64,000 bases of DNA from Antedon mediterranea. Lineage: Eukaryota > Echinodermata > Crinoidea > Comatulida > Antedonidae. Numbering within the stretch: position 1 is the first letter of the stretch; each line of letters starts with the position of its first letter. The notes beneath the pieces were generated by a model, which was not told the origin of the DNA, made no database searches, and worked only from the letters and a program-made list of their open reading frames with translations. Positions 12,601 through 32,732 of the stretch are shown one piece after another. The stretch spans positions 29,474,912 to 29,538,911 of the forward strand of contig NC_092675.1 of assembly GCF_964355755.1 (NCBI RefSeq), read 5' to 3'. The translations under genes and the position numbers were made by a program.

Positions 12601-15600
12601 CTGTACGAGTTGCAGCCGATTCTCAGTACTGTATTTATTTCCGAAGTAGCATAGGAATATTTATTCTTTCACATGTATCTAGTAGTATCCTAACCTTACA
12701 TAATACAGGCACCACATGTGATATAATGAGATGCTGTATTACCAAATATTCCTATGATACTTTGGAAATAGATAATATCTGGAGATACAGCACTGAGAAT
12801 CATGTGATGAGTTGGCATTAAATTGTCTTTCTTAAATAGATAATAGGTAATAAATCATTTGATTTCCAGTTATGTATGTCATTAACCCAGTTTAAATTAC
12901 CTGCTTACGCATTTAGATGATACGACGAGAAAGTACAAGTCTGTCCGCGTTATCTCGTCCGCATTCTATACAGCAGACGTAAGAATTAAGAAAGTGATAG
13001 ATAGGAAGCGACGGAATTATAAATATGAGCTGAAGGAAATAAATAAATATATATTATAAGATAAGAGATGCAATTAAAATAATTTTATGTTATGTACTCT
13101 TTTAGTGATGTAGTGGCCACAGATGAATTTGCTAATTTATCAGCTGAACAGGTGTCCGACTTAATCAAGCGTGACCATTTGACTGTTACATCTGAAGAAG
13201 AGGTAGTTTTCTTTGTTTCAGTTAAACGTTTATTAAATTCAATAAATTTCTTTTATTTCAAAAAATTTCATCCGTAAAAAAAATATACAAATTCGCAAAC
13301 TCTAAGCTTAAATATATAGAATACAAGAGTATCACTACTATTTAACTATGTGTTGTATAAAACTATAAATAGATTTTTGCAGGTACTCATTACAAGAAGG
13401 GACTTGCCCTTATTTTAGTATGAAATCAATCAAATATATATTATTCAATATATATATATTCAAATTATAGTGTAAAACAGTTTGTAAAATCTTTGTGCAT
13501 AGATTAAATAAAATTGCTTTGGTGTTTTATATTACAGGTATTTGAAAGTGCCGTGGCATGGGTAAAACATGATCCAGCAAACCGACAAGACTACATGCCA
13601 CAACTTATAGAGAATGTCCGATTACCTTTGTTATCTCGTGAGTTCCTTGTTCAGCGAGTTGAGATGGAACCGTTAATCAAAACTAGCAGTATGTGTAAAG
13701 ACTTCTTGATTGAGGCTATGAAGTACCATCTATTAGCAAAAGAGCAAAGAACATTAATGAAAAATCCTCGTACAAGACCTAGGACTCCTATTGGTTTACC
13801 AAAGGTACTGCAGGTTGTTTATCACTACCATATTTGGGCATATCACTACCATATTTGGGCATATCACTACCATATTTGGGCATATCACTATCATATTTGG
13901 GCATATTACTACCATATTTGGGCACATCACACTTTTTTTGTCAAACTAGTTTGATGTAATTTCTCAGTGTGTTTTTTACATATTAAATGATACGCTATGG
14001 TCATCATTTCTAGTTAATGTTTGTTGTTGGCGGTCAAGCTCCTAAGGCCATTAGGAATGTGGAAGTGTATGACTTCAAGGATAAGAGATGGTCAGCAGCA
14101 GCCGAGATGCCCAACAGGCGCTGTAGGGCAGGTAAACTATTCATAAGAGAAAATACTATTTTAGTATGACTTTTGTTTTCTTTTCATTGTGATTTTTTTG
14201 GATAATGGGTTGTTTTTTTTTCAATCAATAAAGCCCCAATAAGCAATATTGGTCTCATCCTCATTGAATTGACCAGTCTGTCAATAAATTAAAATATTCT
14301 CCCCATTCCACAAATAAAAAACATTATTATTTATTAAAAAACATCTACTTTTAAATAATTTATCCACTGCTTCCACCTTGAATTGAATGTTAGGCCCCTT
14401 CCAGAAGTCTTGGCCCATATAAAAAATTCTACGCTAAGAATTTTTAACATTCACAAAATTCTTGTATGTAACCGACAAATCATGAGGATGAATTCAAATA
14501 ATAATAATATCATGGATTTATATAGCGCCTAATGTTGTGAAACCTCTAAGCGCTGAACATTGTTACTCCAGTATTTTTTTTGGTTCAAAGCATGTCATGT
14601 GATATATAATGTTATAAAATTGTCAATATTGTAATGATGATGTTTTCTTTACATTCAATCTCATCATTCTTTAGTAATGTGTCATTTCAACTAATATCAA
14701 GACAATTTGTGAATGTATTTGTAGGAGTAGCCGTAGTAGCCTCTCATGTATATGCTGTTGGTGGTTTTAATGGTTCATTGCGTGTAAGGACTGTCGACTG
14801 TTACGATGCTATAAATGACGTATGGACATCTGTGGCGTCTATGGAGGCGCGTCGTAGCACTCTAGGGGTAGCGGTTCTTAATGGTTTAATTTACGCTGTT
14901 GGCGGATTCGATGGAACCACAGGTATTGTATAGTTTTCACATTTGTATGTACGTTATTATGATTAAACTCTAGAGCTCTGTCTAAACTATCAAACTTGTT
15001 TCACAAAAAAAGTGCGATATGTCCAAATATGGTAGTGATATTCCCAAATGTGGTAGTGATATGACACCATCATGTCCATATATAGATATTATATTGGGAA
15101 GCTTGCAGTTTGCAATGGGTTAGAAATTAGATACATCATGTAAATCCAGTGATAAATAATAATAATAATAAACAGTATTTATTTAGCGCCTAATGGATCA
15201 CTGACCCCTCTAGGTGCTTTACATAGGACCTTAACTAATGGTAATAAACTATCCCCCGCCGGACACCATCCCGGTATTTCTGAGTCAAGGTTTTATGTGA
15301 TCACATGATTCCTCCTCTACAGAGTTTTACCGGATACTAGATCCAACTAACAACTAGTGCCACAAGTTTGCAATGGGTTAGAAATTAAATACAACATGTA
15401 AATCCAGTGATCACATGATTCCTCCTCTACACAGTTTTACCGGATACTAAATCCAACTAACAACTAGTTGCACAATATATAGTTTTAATTGAATTATTTC
15501 AGGGTTGAGTAGTGTAGAAGTTTATGATCCAAAGGTCAACGAATGGAAAGCAGTCGCTTCTATGACAACACGGCGAAGTAGCGTGGGCGTAGCAGTACTA

Positions 15601-17651
15601 AACGGTAAGATATTGCGGCATCATATTATCTCCTTTATCTCTTTTCATTTGTGCTTGTAAAAATGATACCCAATATGATAATGATGGAAGCAGGCCTCTC
15701 CTAAGCTATTATGATACAATGCGACATGGTTTTTAAATGTAGTTAATTAATTAGAGTCTTTATTTACTGTTAATCTTAACGACTACCCTCCCACTGTATT
15801 TACTGTTACACTTAACGTCTACCCTCCCCCTGTATTTACTCTTACACTTAACTGCTACCCTCCCTCTGTTTTTACTGTTACACTTAGTATCTACCTTTCC
15901 CCTGATGTTTTATCTGTCTTGTTTTGTTGTCGGGTTTTTTATATGCTGTGAGTGGCTATGATGTTTATCTGTCCATTTTTGTGTTCTCAGGTTTTTTATA
16001 TGCTGTGGGTGGCTATGATGTTTTATCTGTCTGTTTTTGTGTTCTCAGGTTTTTTATATGCTGTGAGTGGCTATGATGTTTTATCTGTCTGTTTTTTTGT
16101 TGTCAGGTTTTTTATATGCTGTGGGTGGCTATGATGGTGCTTCTCGACATTGTTTAAGTTCTGTTGAATGTTATGACCCAACTAAAGATGAATGGACGGC
16201 GGTCAGTGACATGACGACGAGGCGCAGTGGTGCAGGTATTACTATTTATTTGATTTCATATAGTCAAGTAAATTTATTGTCATTTGTAAACATTTAAAAA
16301 ACATTTACATTGAAACTTTAACTACGTCATCATAAAACATATGGAAATTATTGTAATAATTATGTCAACTGTTTGACAGTGTTTACAATATAAATAGAAT
16401 ACTCCCTGATTTACTTCAACTGTACAACACAGTTGTATTATATAATTGTAGTTAGATGCTTGGCTACCGATCACATGATCATGTTTACCACTCACATTTA
16501 ATGGCAAATTTAGAAATTCTAATTAACTAAATGATAATGAAATACTGGGTATTTAAAGGGAAATATCAACACAGTCATGACAAAATTATAACTCATAGAC
16601 TTTTATGTCTTGTTTGTTTGAGAAATGAAACTAATTCTATGCGTAAATAGAGAATATGATATGAATTGTTTTTTCTTTTATTGTATGATATACTAGTACA
16701 GTCAACTCTCCCAATACCGACTCTCTAAAGACCAGAAACTCTCTCAAACAGTTCCAAATTCACTTTTACCATTAAAAACACATTCCGAATACCACACTTT
16801 CTGGAAATATTAGGCCAGCCCAAAGTTGTCCGGTATTGGATAAGTTGATATCATATATGATAATTTATATTTAATATATTGTACTTTACATAACTTCCAG
16901 GGGTTGGAGTAGTTGACGGCTTACTGTATGCCGTCGGAGGTCATGATGGACCATTAGTACGCAAGAGTGTTGAACTTTATAATCCAGAAACTAACGAATG
17001 GACCAAAGGATCTGACATGACGCTATGTAGACGCAATGCAGGTAAAATCATTATAAATAACAAGTTTTCTGCTTACATAGTGAGTCAAATGGCCGAACGG
17101 TTAATCAGGGGCGCCACTTACCGTACCTAAAGAGCCAACAATATCAGCATGGTTTCGAGGCTGACTCGCTCCTAGTTCTGGTGGTGGAACAAATCTTCTC
17201 GGATAAGGACTATAACGGTAGGTCTAGTGTACACAGTTATAACCTGTGTGCACTTCAAGAACCCAGTTCATTATTCCAGAGGAGTAAGGGGTTACCCCAG
17301 TGGTTCACAAAATAGCCCCTGTATCAGGGAGATTACAACCTATCTGATAGGACAGTGATTAATTTACCATTGGTAATCCTTGGCCACATTTCCTAAAGAC
17401 ATAAAATAAAATAAAAATTACTTATCTTGCAACCTTTAATTGTTGTTTATTATTTTTAATTTGTTTATTTTTCAGGGGTAGCATCAGTAAATGGGTTACT
17501 TTACGTTGTGGGAGGTGATGATGGCTCATCGAACCTTGCATCAGTTGAATGTTACAATCCTAGGGTAGATCAATGGGTGCTTCTTGAATCGTGCATGTCA
17601 ACGGGACGCAGCTATGCAGGAGTTGCTATCATAGACAAATCGCAGAGGTGA
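9692..17651 (+). CDS. KLHL2/3-like: Kelch-like protein of the KLHL2/KLHL3 (Drosophila kelch) type
   Basis: Eleven exons splice in frame: 9692-9798, 11412-11640, 12269-12444, 13106-13202, 13538-13804, 14014-14131, 14725-14922, 15503-15604, 16107-16235, 16901-17041 and 17476-17651 (TGA 17649-17651). The first coding exon begins at acceptor 9656 and I start at ATG 9692. Order: short N-terminus, BTB domain ([28 protein letters not shown]), BACK domain ([18 protein letters not shown]-free [17 protein letters not shown]), then six kelch blades ([40 protein letters not shown] plus the closing FVVGGQAP strand). KLHL proteins of this group are substrate adaptors for Cullin-3 RING ubiquitin ligases: BTB/BACK binds Cul3, the propeller binds substrate. 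All domains are complete. An untranslated first exon must lie upstream. Confidence 0.95.
10362..10528. mobile_element. Palindromic MITE family A, near-complete copy
   Basis: Termini are versions of AGCTCTGTCTACACTATCAA in inverted orientation. The interior has 'gtgcccatatatggacatga' and direct repeats of 'atcactaccatatttgggca'. It lies in KLHL intron 1. This family recurs at least twelve times in the window; TA/TAA duplication at the ends is likely but ambiguous because it merges with the termini. Confidence 0.85.
12618..12801. mobile_element. Palindromic MITE in KLHL intron 3
   Basis: Left end gattctcagtactgtattta, right end atacagcactgagaatc. The inverted similarity continues inward through 'gcataggaatattta' / 'aaatattcctatg', so the whole 184-bp unit can fold into an imperfect hairpin. 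Confidence 0.7.
13816..13957. mobile_element. MITE family A fragment with expanded 21-bp repeat beside a KLHL splice donor
   Basis: Begins 11 bp after the donor of KLHL exon 5 (13805). It holds five units of about 21 bp ('tatcactaccatatttgggc') followed by the family A right end 'tttgtcaaactagtttgat'. Since 21 is divisible by three, the KLHL frame stays open through it and would add about 50 residues of an AYHYHIW heptad if the intron were retained. Confidence 0.8.
14972..15090. mobile_element. MITE family A, left half
   Basis: Starts agctctgtctaaactatcaa and runs to the central 'catgtccatatatag'; the right half is missing. It lies in KLHL intron 7, followed by an imperfect direct duplication (about 15110-15140 and 15360-15475, 'tttgcaatgggttagaaatt'). 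Confidence 0.75.
15763..15905. repeat. 36-bp minisatellite in KLHL intron 8
   Basis: Four units starting at 15763, 15799, 15835 and 15871, each beginning tttactgtt(a) and containing cttaac..taccctccc. It is directly followed by the 58-bp exon-boundary repeat. Confidence 0.85.
15933..16137 (+). repeat. 58-bp tandem repeat of the intron 8 / exon 9 boundary of KLHL
   Basis: Four units start at 15933, 15991, 16049 and 16107. Each holds a pyrimidine tract, an acceptor (the first is mutated from AG to CG) and the first 31 bases of exon 9, which encode [10 protein letters not shown]. Only the last unit continues into the rest of exon 9. Units 1 and 3 carry GTGAGT where units 2 and 4 have GTGGGT, creating a consensus-like donor inside the copied exon. 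Splicing to the acceptor of unit 3 would shift frame and stop soon after. Confidence 0.9.
16699..16849. mobile_element. Tc1/mariner-pogo-like MITE
   Basis: Left end CAGTCAACTCTCCCAATACC, right end ending tccggtattggataagttga; the ends are inverted matches. TA flanks both sides (16697-16698 and after 16848). The size and CAGT-type termini suit a pogo/Tigger-derived MITE; the superfamily is inferred from the ends only. Confidence 0.7.
17081..17420 (+). mobile_element. tRNA-derived SINE in KLHL intron 10
   Basis: The head resembles a class-II tRNA promoter: box A-like 'tggccgaacggttaatcagg' and box B-like 'ggtttcgaggctgactcgc'. The body includes 'tcggataaggactataacgg' and 'gtgtgcacttcaagaaccca', a tail also present at 22905-23030 and in part at 9296-9410. 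The 3' end is an A-rich run (aaaataaaataaaaatt). Similar tails occur widely in marine invertebrate SINEs. Confidence 0.75.
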
Positions 17652-18666
17652 CGTCAGGATGAGGGCGCTGTTTCTGGATCTACGGAAGAAGCGCTCCAAC
17701 GACTTAATGTGAACTTTTCTATACGAAATGGAAATTCAAAATAGGAGGCTGGATTTTGTTACTTAAACTGCAATCAATTTGGAACATTTTCATATATCAA
17801 TTGAGAGTAGTCAATCCTGAATGTAACTGTATCAACCTGGAAATATTACTGCCGGATTTATAATTACCTTACTGTACCTACATCTTAAAAGATAAGTTAA
17901 ACTTATAATGAGTAAGGAAATATTTGGATTTGTTAAAAAATATATTCAAATTTTCTAGTATTGTTACAAATCAAGTCATTTAAAAAAAATGTAAATTATT
18001 GGTGAATACAAGAAGTTTTTGTATAAGATTTAAAATGTTTATTATATTGACATTATTATAACCAGAAATATGAAACATGGAATTTGTAAAGAGCTGATTA
18101 TAGAAATCCAATTCTTATTTTATATCACAATCTTGGCAACTCTCTCACCTTTAAGGCATTTTAAACTTTTAAACTAAATTAATGGAACCTTGATTGCTGG
18201 TAAAGATGCGTTAAAAAATAATTTTATTTTAAGTATTTATCTCTACTGAAAATGTTATTTTATAATAATTATATAATCTTTAAAATACCTTATACTGTTA
18301 ATATGCGAACATGATTTTAATAATGTAATTTTAGTCATTTTTACAATACTATGGTGTTAAGATACGTATAGTGTAATGTTAATGAAACAGAGGTTTAGCA
18401 CTATTAGCATGTACTGTAGTAATAATTGAAACTGAAAACTATGATTCTATAATATATCGTGCACTTTGACCTTGAAATTGTGTGATTGGTTAAATGTGCA
18501 ATTCTAAGTATAGTGCAATTGTTGAGAGGTAGTGTGTTGTAGAATGAGGATGGTGTGAAGGGGGAGGGGGTTTAAAAGGATGCTTTTCATTGCATTTTAA
18601 AATAGTTTAAGCAACTTTATCTCTTAAGAATTTTCAAATAATATGCTCAGTATAGAACACTGTATC

Positions 18667-18828
18667 GAACATTTTAAATGGAAGGCGGCGGTGTTAGGTT
18701 CTGAACATTTTAAATGAAAGGCGGCGGTGTTGGGTTGTGAACATTTTAAATTGGAGCCGGTGGTGTTAGGTTGTGAACATTTTAAATGGAAGGCGGCAAC
18801 AGCAGATGGCGAACATTTTAACATTTGA
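18667..18828. repeat. 36-bp minisatellite
   Basis: Units start at 18667, 18703, 18739, 18775 and 18811 (period exactly 36), each beginning gaacattttaaatggaaggc and continuing ggcggtgttaggtt. The last unit has diverged. Confidence 0.9.
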
Positions 18829-19359
18829 AATTCATATTCTCTTTCACTCCCAGAATGCATTTTGTGTCTTGTTGATGTGTATTTGTATATTTTGTGTATA
18901 AATGTTATGAGCTATAGTAGCAGTTGATTATGTTTACCAATCTATTACCTCTCCCTTCAATTCTTTTATTTACATAAGGTTTAATGATTTTACAATATTG
19001 TATGTAATCTCATATTTAATGTCATTTATTACTGCCAAATATGTTCTTTACATAACAGAATATAACCATTATAAGAACGATTTTATTAACATAGTTGGCA
19101 AATTATCAGGACCTCAGTTAATTATGAAAAATGATATTCTATACAACACTTTCTAGAACTAGATAATAAATGCTATGAAATTGTTATGATTGCATATAGT
19201 AATTTTAAAAAAATCCTTTTCCTTCGATAATAATATTGTGCTAAAAAATACATTAAATCAAGTTATTATGACTGCTGTATTTCTACTGGTTGTAAATGAT
19301 TATTGTGATATTTTAATGTTGCTGTATTACTACTATTATTTATTTTTTGTCATCTTAAG

Positions 19360-19497
19360 AGGGTTATTCCAATATGGATGCGTCGCAAGTAATTTGACCA
19401 ATCACAACGTGATGCATCATTCAAACTGTTGCTTGTGGTTGGTCAGCTCACTTGCGTTGCATCTACGTCGTTTTGTTGCCAAGTGGGAATCACGCTG
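19360..19497. mobile_element. Degraded MITE family B copy
   Basis: Imperfect inverted ends 'attccaatatggatgcgtcg' and 'ttgccaagtgggaat', with interior 'tttgaccaatcacaacg' facing 'cttgtggttggtca'. It matches the better family B copies at 42230 and 58035. Confidence 0.55.
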
Positions 19498-20240
19498 AAG
19501 ACTTGCTCTAACAAACCAAATAGTATATTTGAATATTCTTTGTAATCTTAATTATTTAATCTTTGTAAAAGCGTTGAAATCTTTATTGTTACTCTTTGAA
19601 TTTTAGTTGTACATGTCATATATTTGTTAATATTTCAGTTAAAATATAATATTTTTGATAAAATATAAGTTTGAAACTTAAAGTGTAAGATAATAAATGG
19701 TCCATGTATGAATTCATTTTATATCCATAATGTGGCTTGTTTTATTTCAAAATACAATATGTCTTTCTAGATCTTGCTATTCTTCCTGTTACTTACTGTT
19801 TTAATAATCCAATCACATTATTGTTGCGTATAATCGCTTATATGTTGTTTGCGCATAGTCACATAATATCGTCTGGAAATGTCTGTCATCACAGTAAGGT
19901 ACGCGAATTAAATTATTAAATGACATTTCTCCATCCAACCACATATTTGTGGTACAAAGGATATTTGAGCAACAGGAAATTTTGTACACAGGACATTCAG
20001 CTTAATTGACAGCCTATAACTGACATATTTTGATTTCTTCCAGGAACATTATATCAAGTTTTAACAAAATAAAAAACTCAGATAATTCACCCATTTTCAA
20101 CAAAATATATATATAGCTTTGATATTTTTAACACAATCTGAAAGGACTTTTCATAATTCATTTATGCACTAATATTGGTGTACGTGCTCATGTATAGTGT
20201 TCGTATCAAATATGTATTTTTCTAGTTTATTATCACTATT

Positions 20241-20500
20241 TATTACCACGTTGAAACACCGGTTCTGTCAGATCACCAAAGTTAAGCAATTTTAGGCCCG
20301 GTTAGAGCTTGGATGGGAAACCATCTGGTAATACCAGGTGCTGTATATAGAGTTGGGGTCCATTTGAAATCAGCACTGCTGACTCTTATGGCAGTACCTG
20401 CATCTAGTATCTGCCTCAGACGTATTGGCTTATGCCTCTCCTCTGGTCAAGGTGGGCACTGGACAAGAGAAGAGATATAATAATAATTATAATGAATGTT
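20241..20500 (+). mobile_element. 5S rRNA-derived SINE or 5S pseudogene
   Basis: 20241-20348 follows 5S rRNA closely: 'accacgttgaaacaccggtt', 'gatcaccaaagttaagcaat', 'ttggatgggaaaccatctgg' and 'aataccaggtgctgta', with changes and gaps that rule out a working 5S gene. About 150 bp of unrelated sequence and an ATAATAAT tail follow, which is the layout of a SINE3-type element with a 5S promoter. Confidence 0.8.
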
Positions 20501-20717
20501 TTGTTTTCCTTAAATGAAGAATATTCATCTTCATCAGTACTTCTATGAATGGATGATTATGGGGACACAAACGCCAGTTGATCATACCTAGTACCGTTTT
20601 GATCGTACAATTAATCGGGAAAACATCTCTCGATAATATTATTTTCATTCTTTTTTTCTCCAGTTGAATAGAACAATGTATTTTTCACTATTAAAAGAAG
20701 AAAGTTGTATACAAACT

Positions 20718-20860
20718 TAAGCTCTGTCTACGCCATCAAACTAGTTTGCCTGTGGCAGTGATATGCTTAAATATGTTAATGATATGACATAATCATGTCC
20801 ATATATGGGCATATGACATGTTTTGTCACATAAAGTTTGATAGTGTAGACAGAGCTTTAG
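20718..20860. mobile_element. MITE family A copy
   Basis: Left end taagctctgtctacgccatc, right end gatagtgtagacagagcttt; the interior has 'catgtccatatatgggcata'. It is shorter than the 10362 copy because an internal 'atcactaccata' unit is missing. Confidence 0.85.
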
Positions 20861-22229
20861 AAACATTGAAATGTGCCCATTAAAACAAATAGCAACAGAA
20901 AATAAGAATCTATATTTTACACACTTGTTTTAATTTATTTTCAGACTGCAGATGATACACTTGGGTTGAGTATGTAGAAAGAACCAATTTATACACCATA
21001 TTTTAAAAGTAATACAACATGAGAAAGCAACTTTGACAGTATTTCAGTGAATATTTCATTTCTGTGAATAAACCATTTACTATTGTACTCCCAACAAGTG
21101 GTGTATTTAAATAATGTTTTTCACTTTTTACAATTATTTTTTAAACTATCATGAAGGAAAGAAATAAATTTCTTTTCCTCCATGAATAGTTTTATTTACT
21201 CAAGATAGTTTGCAATTATTCAAATTCTCAATTTAAAAAAAAATGTTTTGTTTACTTAAATCAACAATTACGGTACAAGACAAATAAGCACGAAAGAAGA
21301 GTTGTTTTTGTTTCTGGTTGGAGAGAGGGTGGCCATTTTGAAAAAGACAATTCTCATCCTTCTAACCATTTTGTTTTTATGGGTAAATAAACGTAAATTT
21401 AATTTTTTTACAACCAAACAATTGCAATACTATACTTTCATATAAAAAATGGATTTTAAACATGTACACTAAAGAAAGAAATTTATTCAATTGATGAGTT
21501 TTGTACGATAACTAATATTTGGAAGGGCATCAACTGTGTTTATTTTAATTTAATGTTTTGCTAAAGCATACACGCCACTAAATGCAGATATTTAAGCTAA
21601 TTACACTGTGATAAATGTTTATCAGGTTATCATCACAGGCAGAGTATTTCATCACCAATTTGGATATTTGTCAATTCATAACAATTGTAATAACAAGAAC
21701 ATCATCTGACAACAACAATAATAATATACATTTTAAATTACAGAAAATCACTCTATAAGGTTAAATCCACTAATACTTGCACCGGATTTTCTCCTTTGTC
21801 TTCAAACATTTCTCTTTTGTTTGTTTATCAACTACAAATGAAAAATTTATTAAGCAAAATTTGAACCTAGAGTTGATACCATGGCAATGGTCAAAGGTTA
21901 AACAGATTCATGGATGCACTTTAAAGTGGAAATGGAGCAATAAAGGAATAATATATTGATGTTTGTTATTAACAGAATGTCTTCCAAGAATTTACAATTC
22001 ACATAACCAAACAATACAGGGCTACAAAATATAAAACATTTGTCTCATGAATTTAAATCATTCAATTGGGTCAAATGTCAAATATTATTTTGTTTCCGTG
22101 ACGTATTGGTCAAAGTACTATTTCACTCAGTTGAAATACAGTACGTAGATGGCTATCAAAATGTTTAGAAATTGAAACATATTCGAAAAGATGGCGTAGT
22201 AATATGTGAGTAAAGCGGCTTAGAGATCC
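20861..22229. other. Intergenic DNA and probable UBE2D-a 3' UTR
   Basis: AT-rich and without a supported coding region. The right part, read on the minus strand, should be the 3' UTR of UBE2D-a. The KLHL and UBE2D-a genes converge here. Confidence 0.5.
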
Positions 22230-31396
<9,167 letters not shown>

Positions 31397-32732
31397 TATT
31401 TCTATATATGTTAAATTAAAACTGAACAACTAGAAATCTTATTCACAATGGCCTTCTTTCTAACTTCTTTTCTTTTTACACACTGTATTTTTCTACGTAA
31501 TTACCCGAACTTCCGAATGGGCGATGACAATTTCCGAACGATGGCGGACGATTGGTCACGTGTCATATTATACTAGTATTCTAGAATTCTCTCCTTCGTT
31601 TTCTATCATTATTTATAACCAGAAAAATGTTGAACTTGTATAAATATATATTAATATAAATGTTATTTACATAAGTGAAAGGATTACATAGTGTAATATC
31701 TGAAACAACAAACATTACATAATTTATTTAACATCGACATTTTACGGCGATAGGCTGAAGTTTTCTGTTGGAGCCCTCTATAAAAAAGTGGACCATCATC
31801 GCGGTCATTGACTCCCCGCTACTTTGCAAATCATCATATTATTATTTTTCAATTCAATAATTAACTACACGGCGTTTATATAACTTTTCCTACCAAAAAC
31901 CTCCATTAGTTCTTTTTGTAATAAGTGTTTAGGTTTCAGTCTCCTGAACTTTTATTAATTTATTGGAGGAATGTAATTAATACATTAGCCCCCATGTCAT
32001 GATTTTAATGTTATGCGGGTGTGGAGGACAAAACATTAAGTTTTTACCCAAATTGAATTAATAAAACAATAGAAAGTAAACAAAATACCAATGATGTTTA
32101 AAAGCTGTAATCAATTTATAATTTAAAAACACAATATATTTCATTTCATTCTTATGATCTATTGACCAACAAATAATAAAATAAAAGAGATTAATTTGTC
32201 CATGATGCTAATAAAAGAGTAGTGCAGTCAGCAGTGTAACTATACTAAAATAAATTTATAATAAATATATATTTAAAGTATTTAAATAATAGAAGTAGCT
32301 TAAATATATATTTATTTATTATATTGAAGGGTGAAAGTATGTCTGGAATTTTAAATTGAATTTCAATTATACGCATCATGATGATGCGTCCGTGTGGCCT
32401 ACTGTACAAATAAAATGATATATTATTATTGAATATATTGCATTGAAGTATTGCAACATTTCGTAATCAAATATTTAGTATTTGAGTAATATATACAGCA
32501 TTATAAATCGTACGATGAAAACTATTATTACGATATGTTGAACTGATCAATAGAAAATTATCATTTTATTATATAAACTTAGTTGCCGGGGTAGGCCTAT
32601 TGCCAAAAACTTTGATTTCCACCAAACCTCAACTGAAAAAAAACACGAGCGCCACCTATTGCCTGGTGGTGTCTCTAGTTCATTTTCTTCATCCTGAGAA
32701 CCAGAGTAGTCCCTAATTTTAATTTAATTGAC
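31397..32732. promoter_or_regulatory. Putative bidirectional promoter region between UBE2D-a and CISD
   Basis: The 1336-bp gap between two divergent start codons. At 31535-31570 there is a compact cluster: GATGGCGG (YY1-like), ATTGGT (inverted CCAAT box) and CACGTG (E-box), about 150 bp upstream of the UBE2D-a ATG. Near 32640-32730 is the CISD leader, which is also preserved in arm 2. The arm 1 homology of the palindrome begins within this interval, near 32640. The role as a promoter is inferred from position and motifs. Confidence 0.5.

Larger units (their letters stand above)
17652..20240. other. KLHL 3' region and intergenic DNA
   Basis: No coding region is supported. It likely contains a long KLHL 3' UTR (AATAAA-type motifs occur in several places, for example near 19142 and 19690). 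It also holds the 36-bp minisatellite at 18667-18828 and a degraded MITE family B copy near 19360-19497. Confidence 0.6.

Noticed and set aside
18667-18828. 36-bp periodic repeat, at first sight repeat-spacer like
   Set aside because: The whole 36-bp unit repeats, so it is a simple minisatellite.
20241-20348. Possible working 5S rRNA gene
   Set aside because: Several substitutions and short gaps relative to 5S, no terminal T run, and an attached tail; it is better explained as a 5S-derived SINE or pseudogene.
20941-20976. Small possible 3' exon after a good acceptor (ttattttcag, then 11 codons and a stop)
   Set aside because: No gene upstream on the plus strand needs it; KLHL already ends at 17651.
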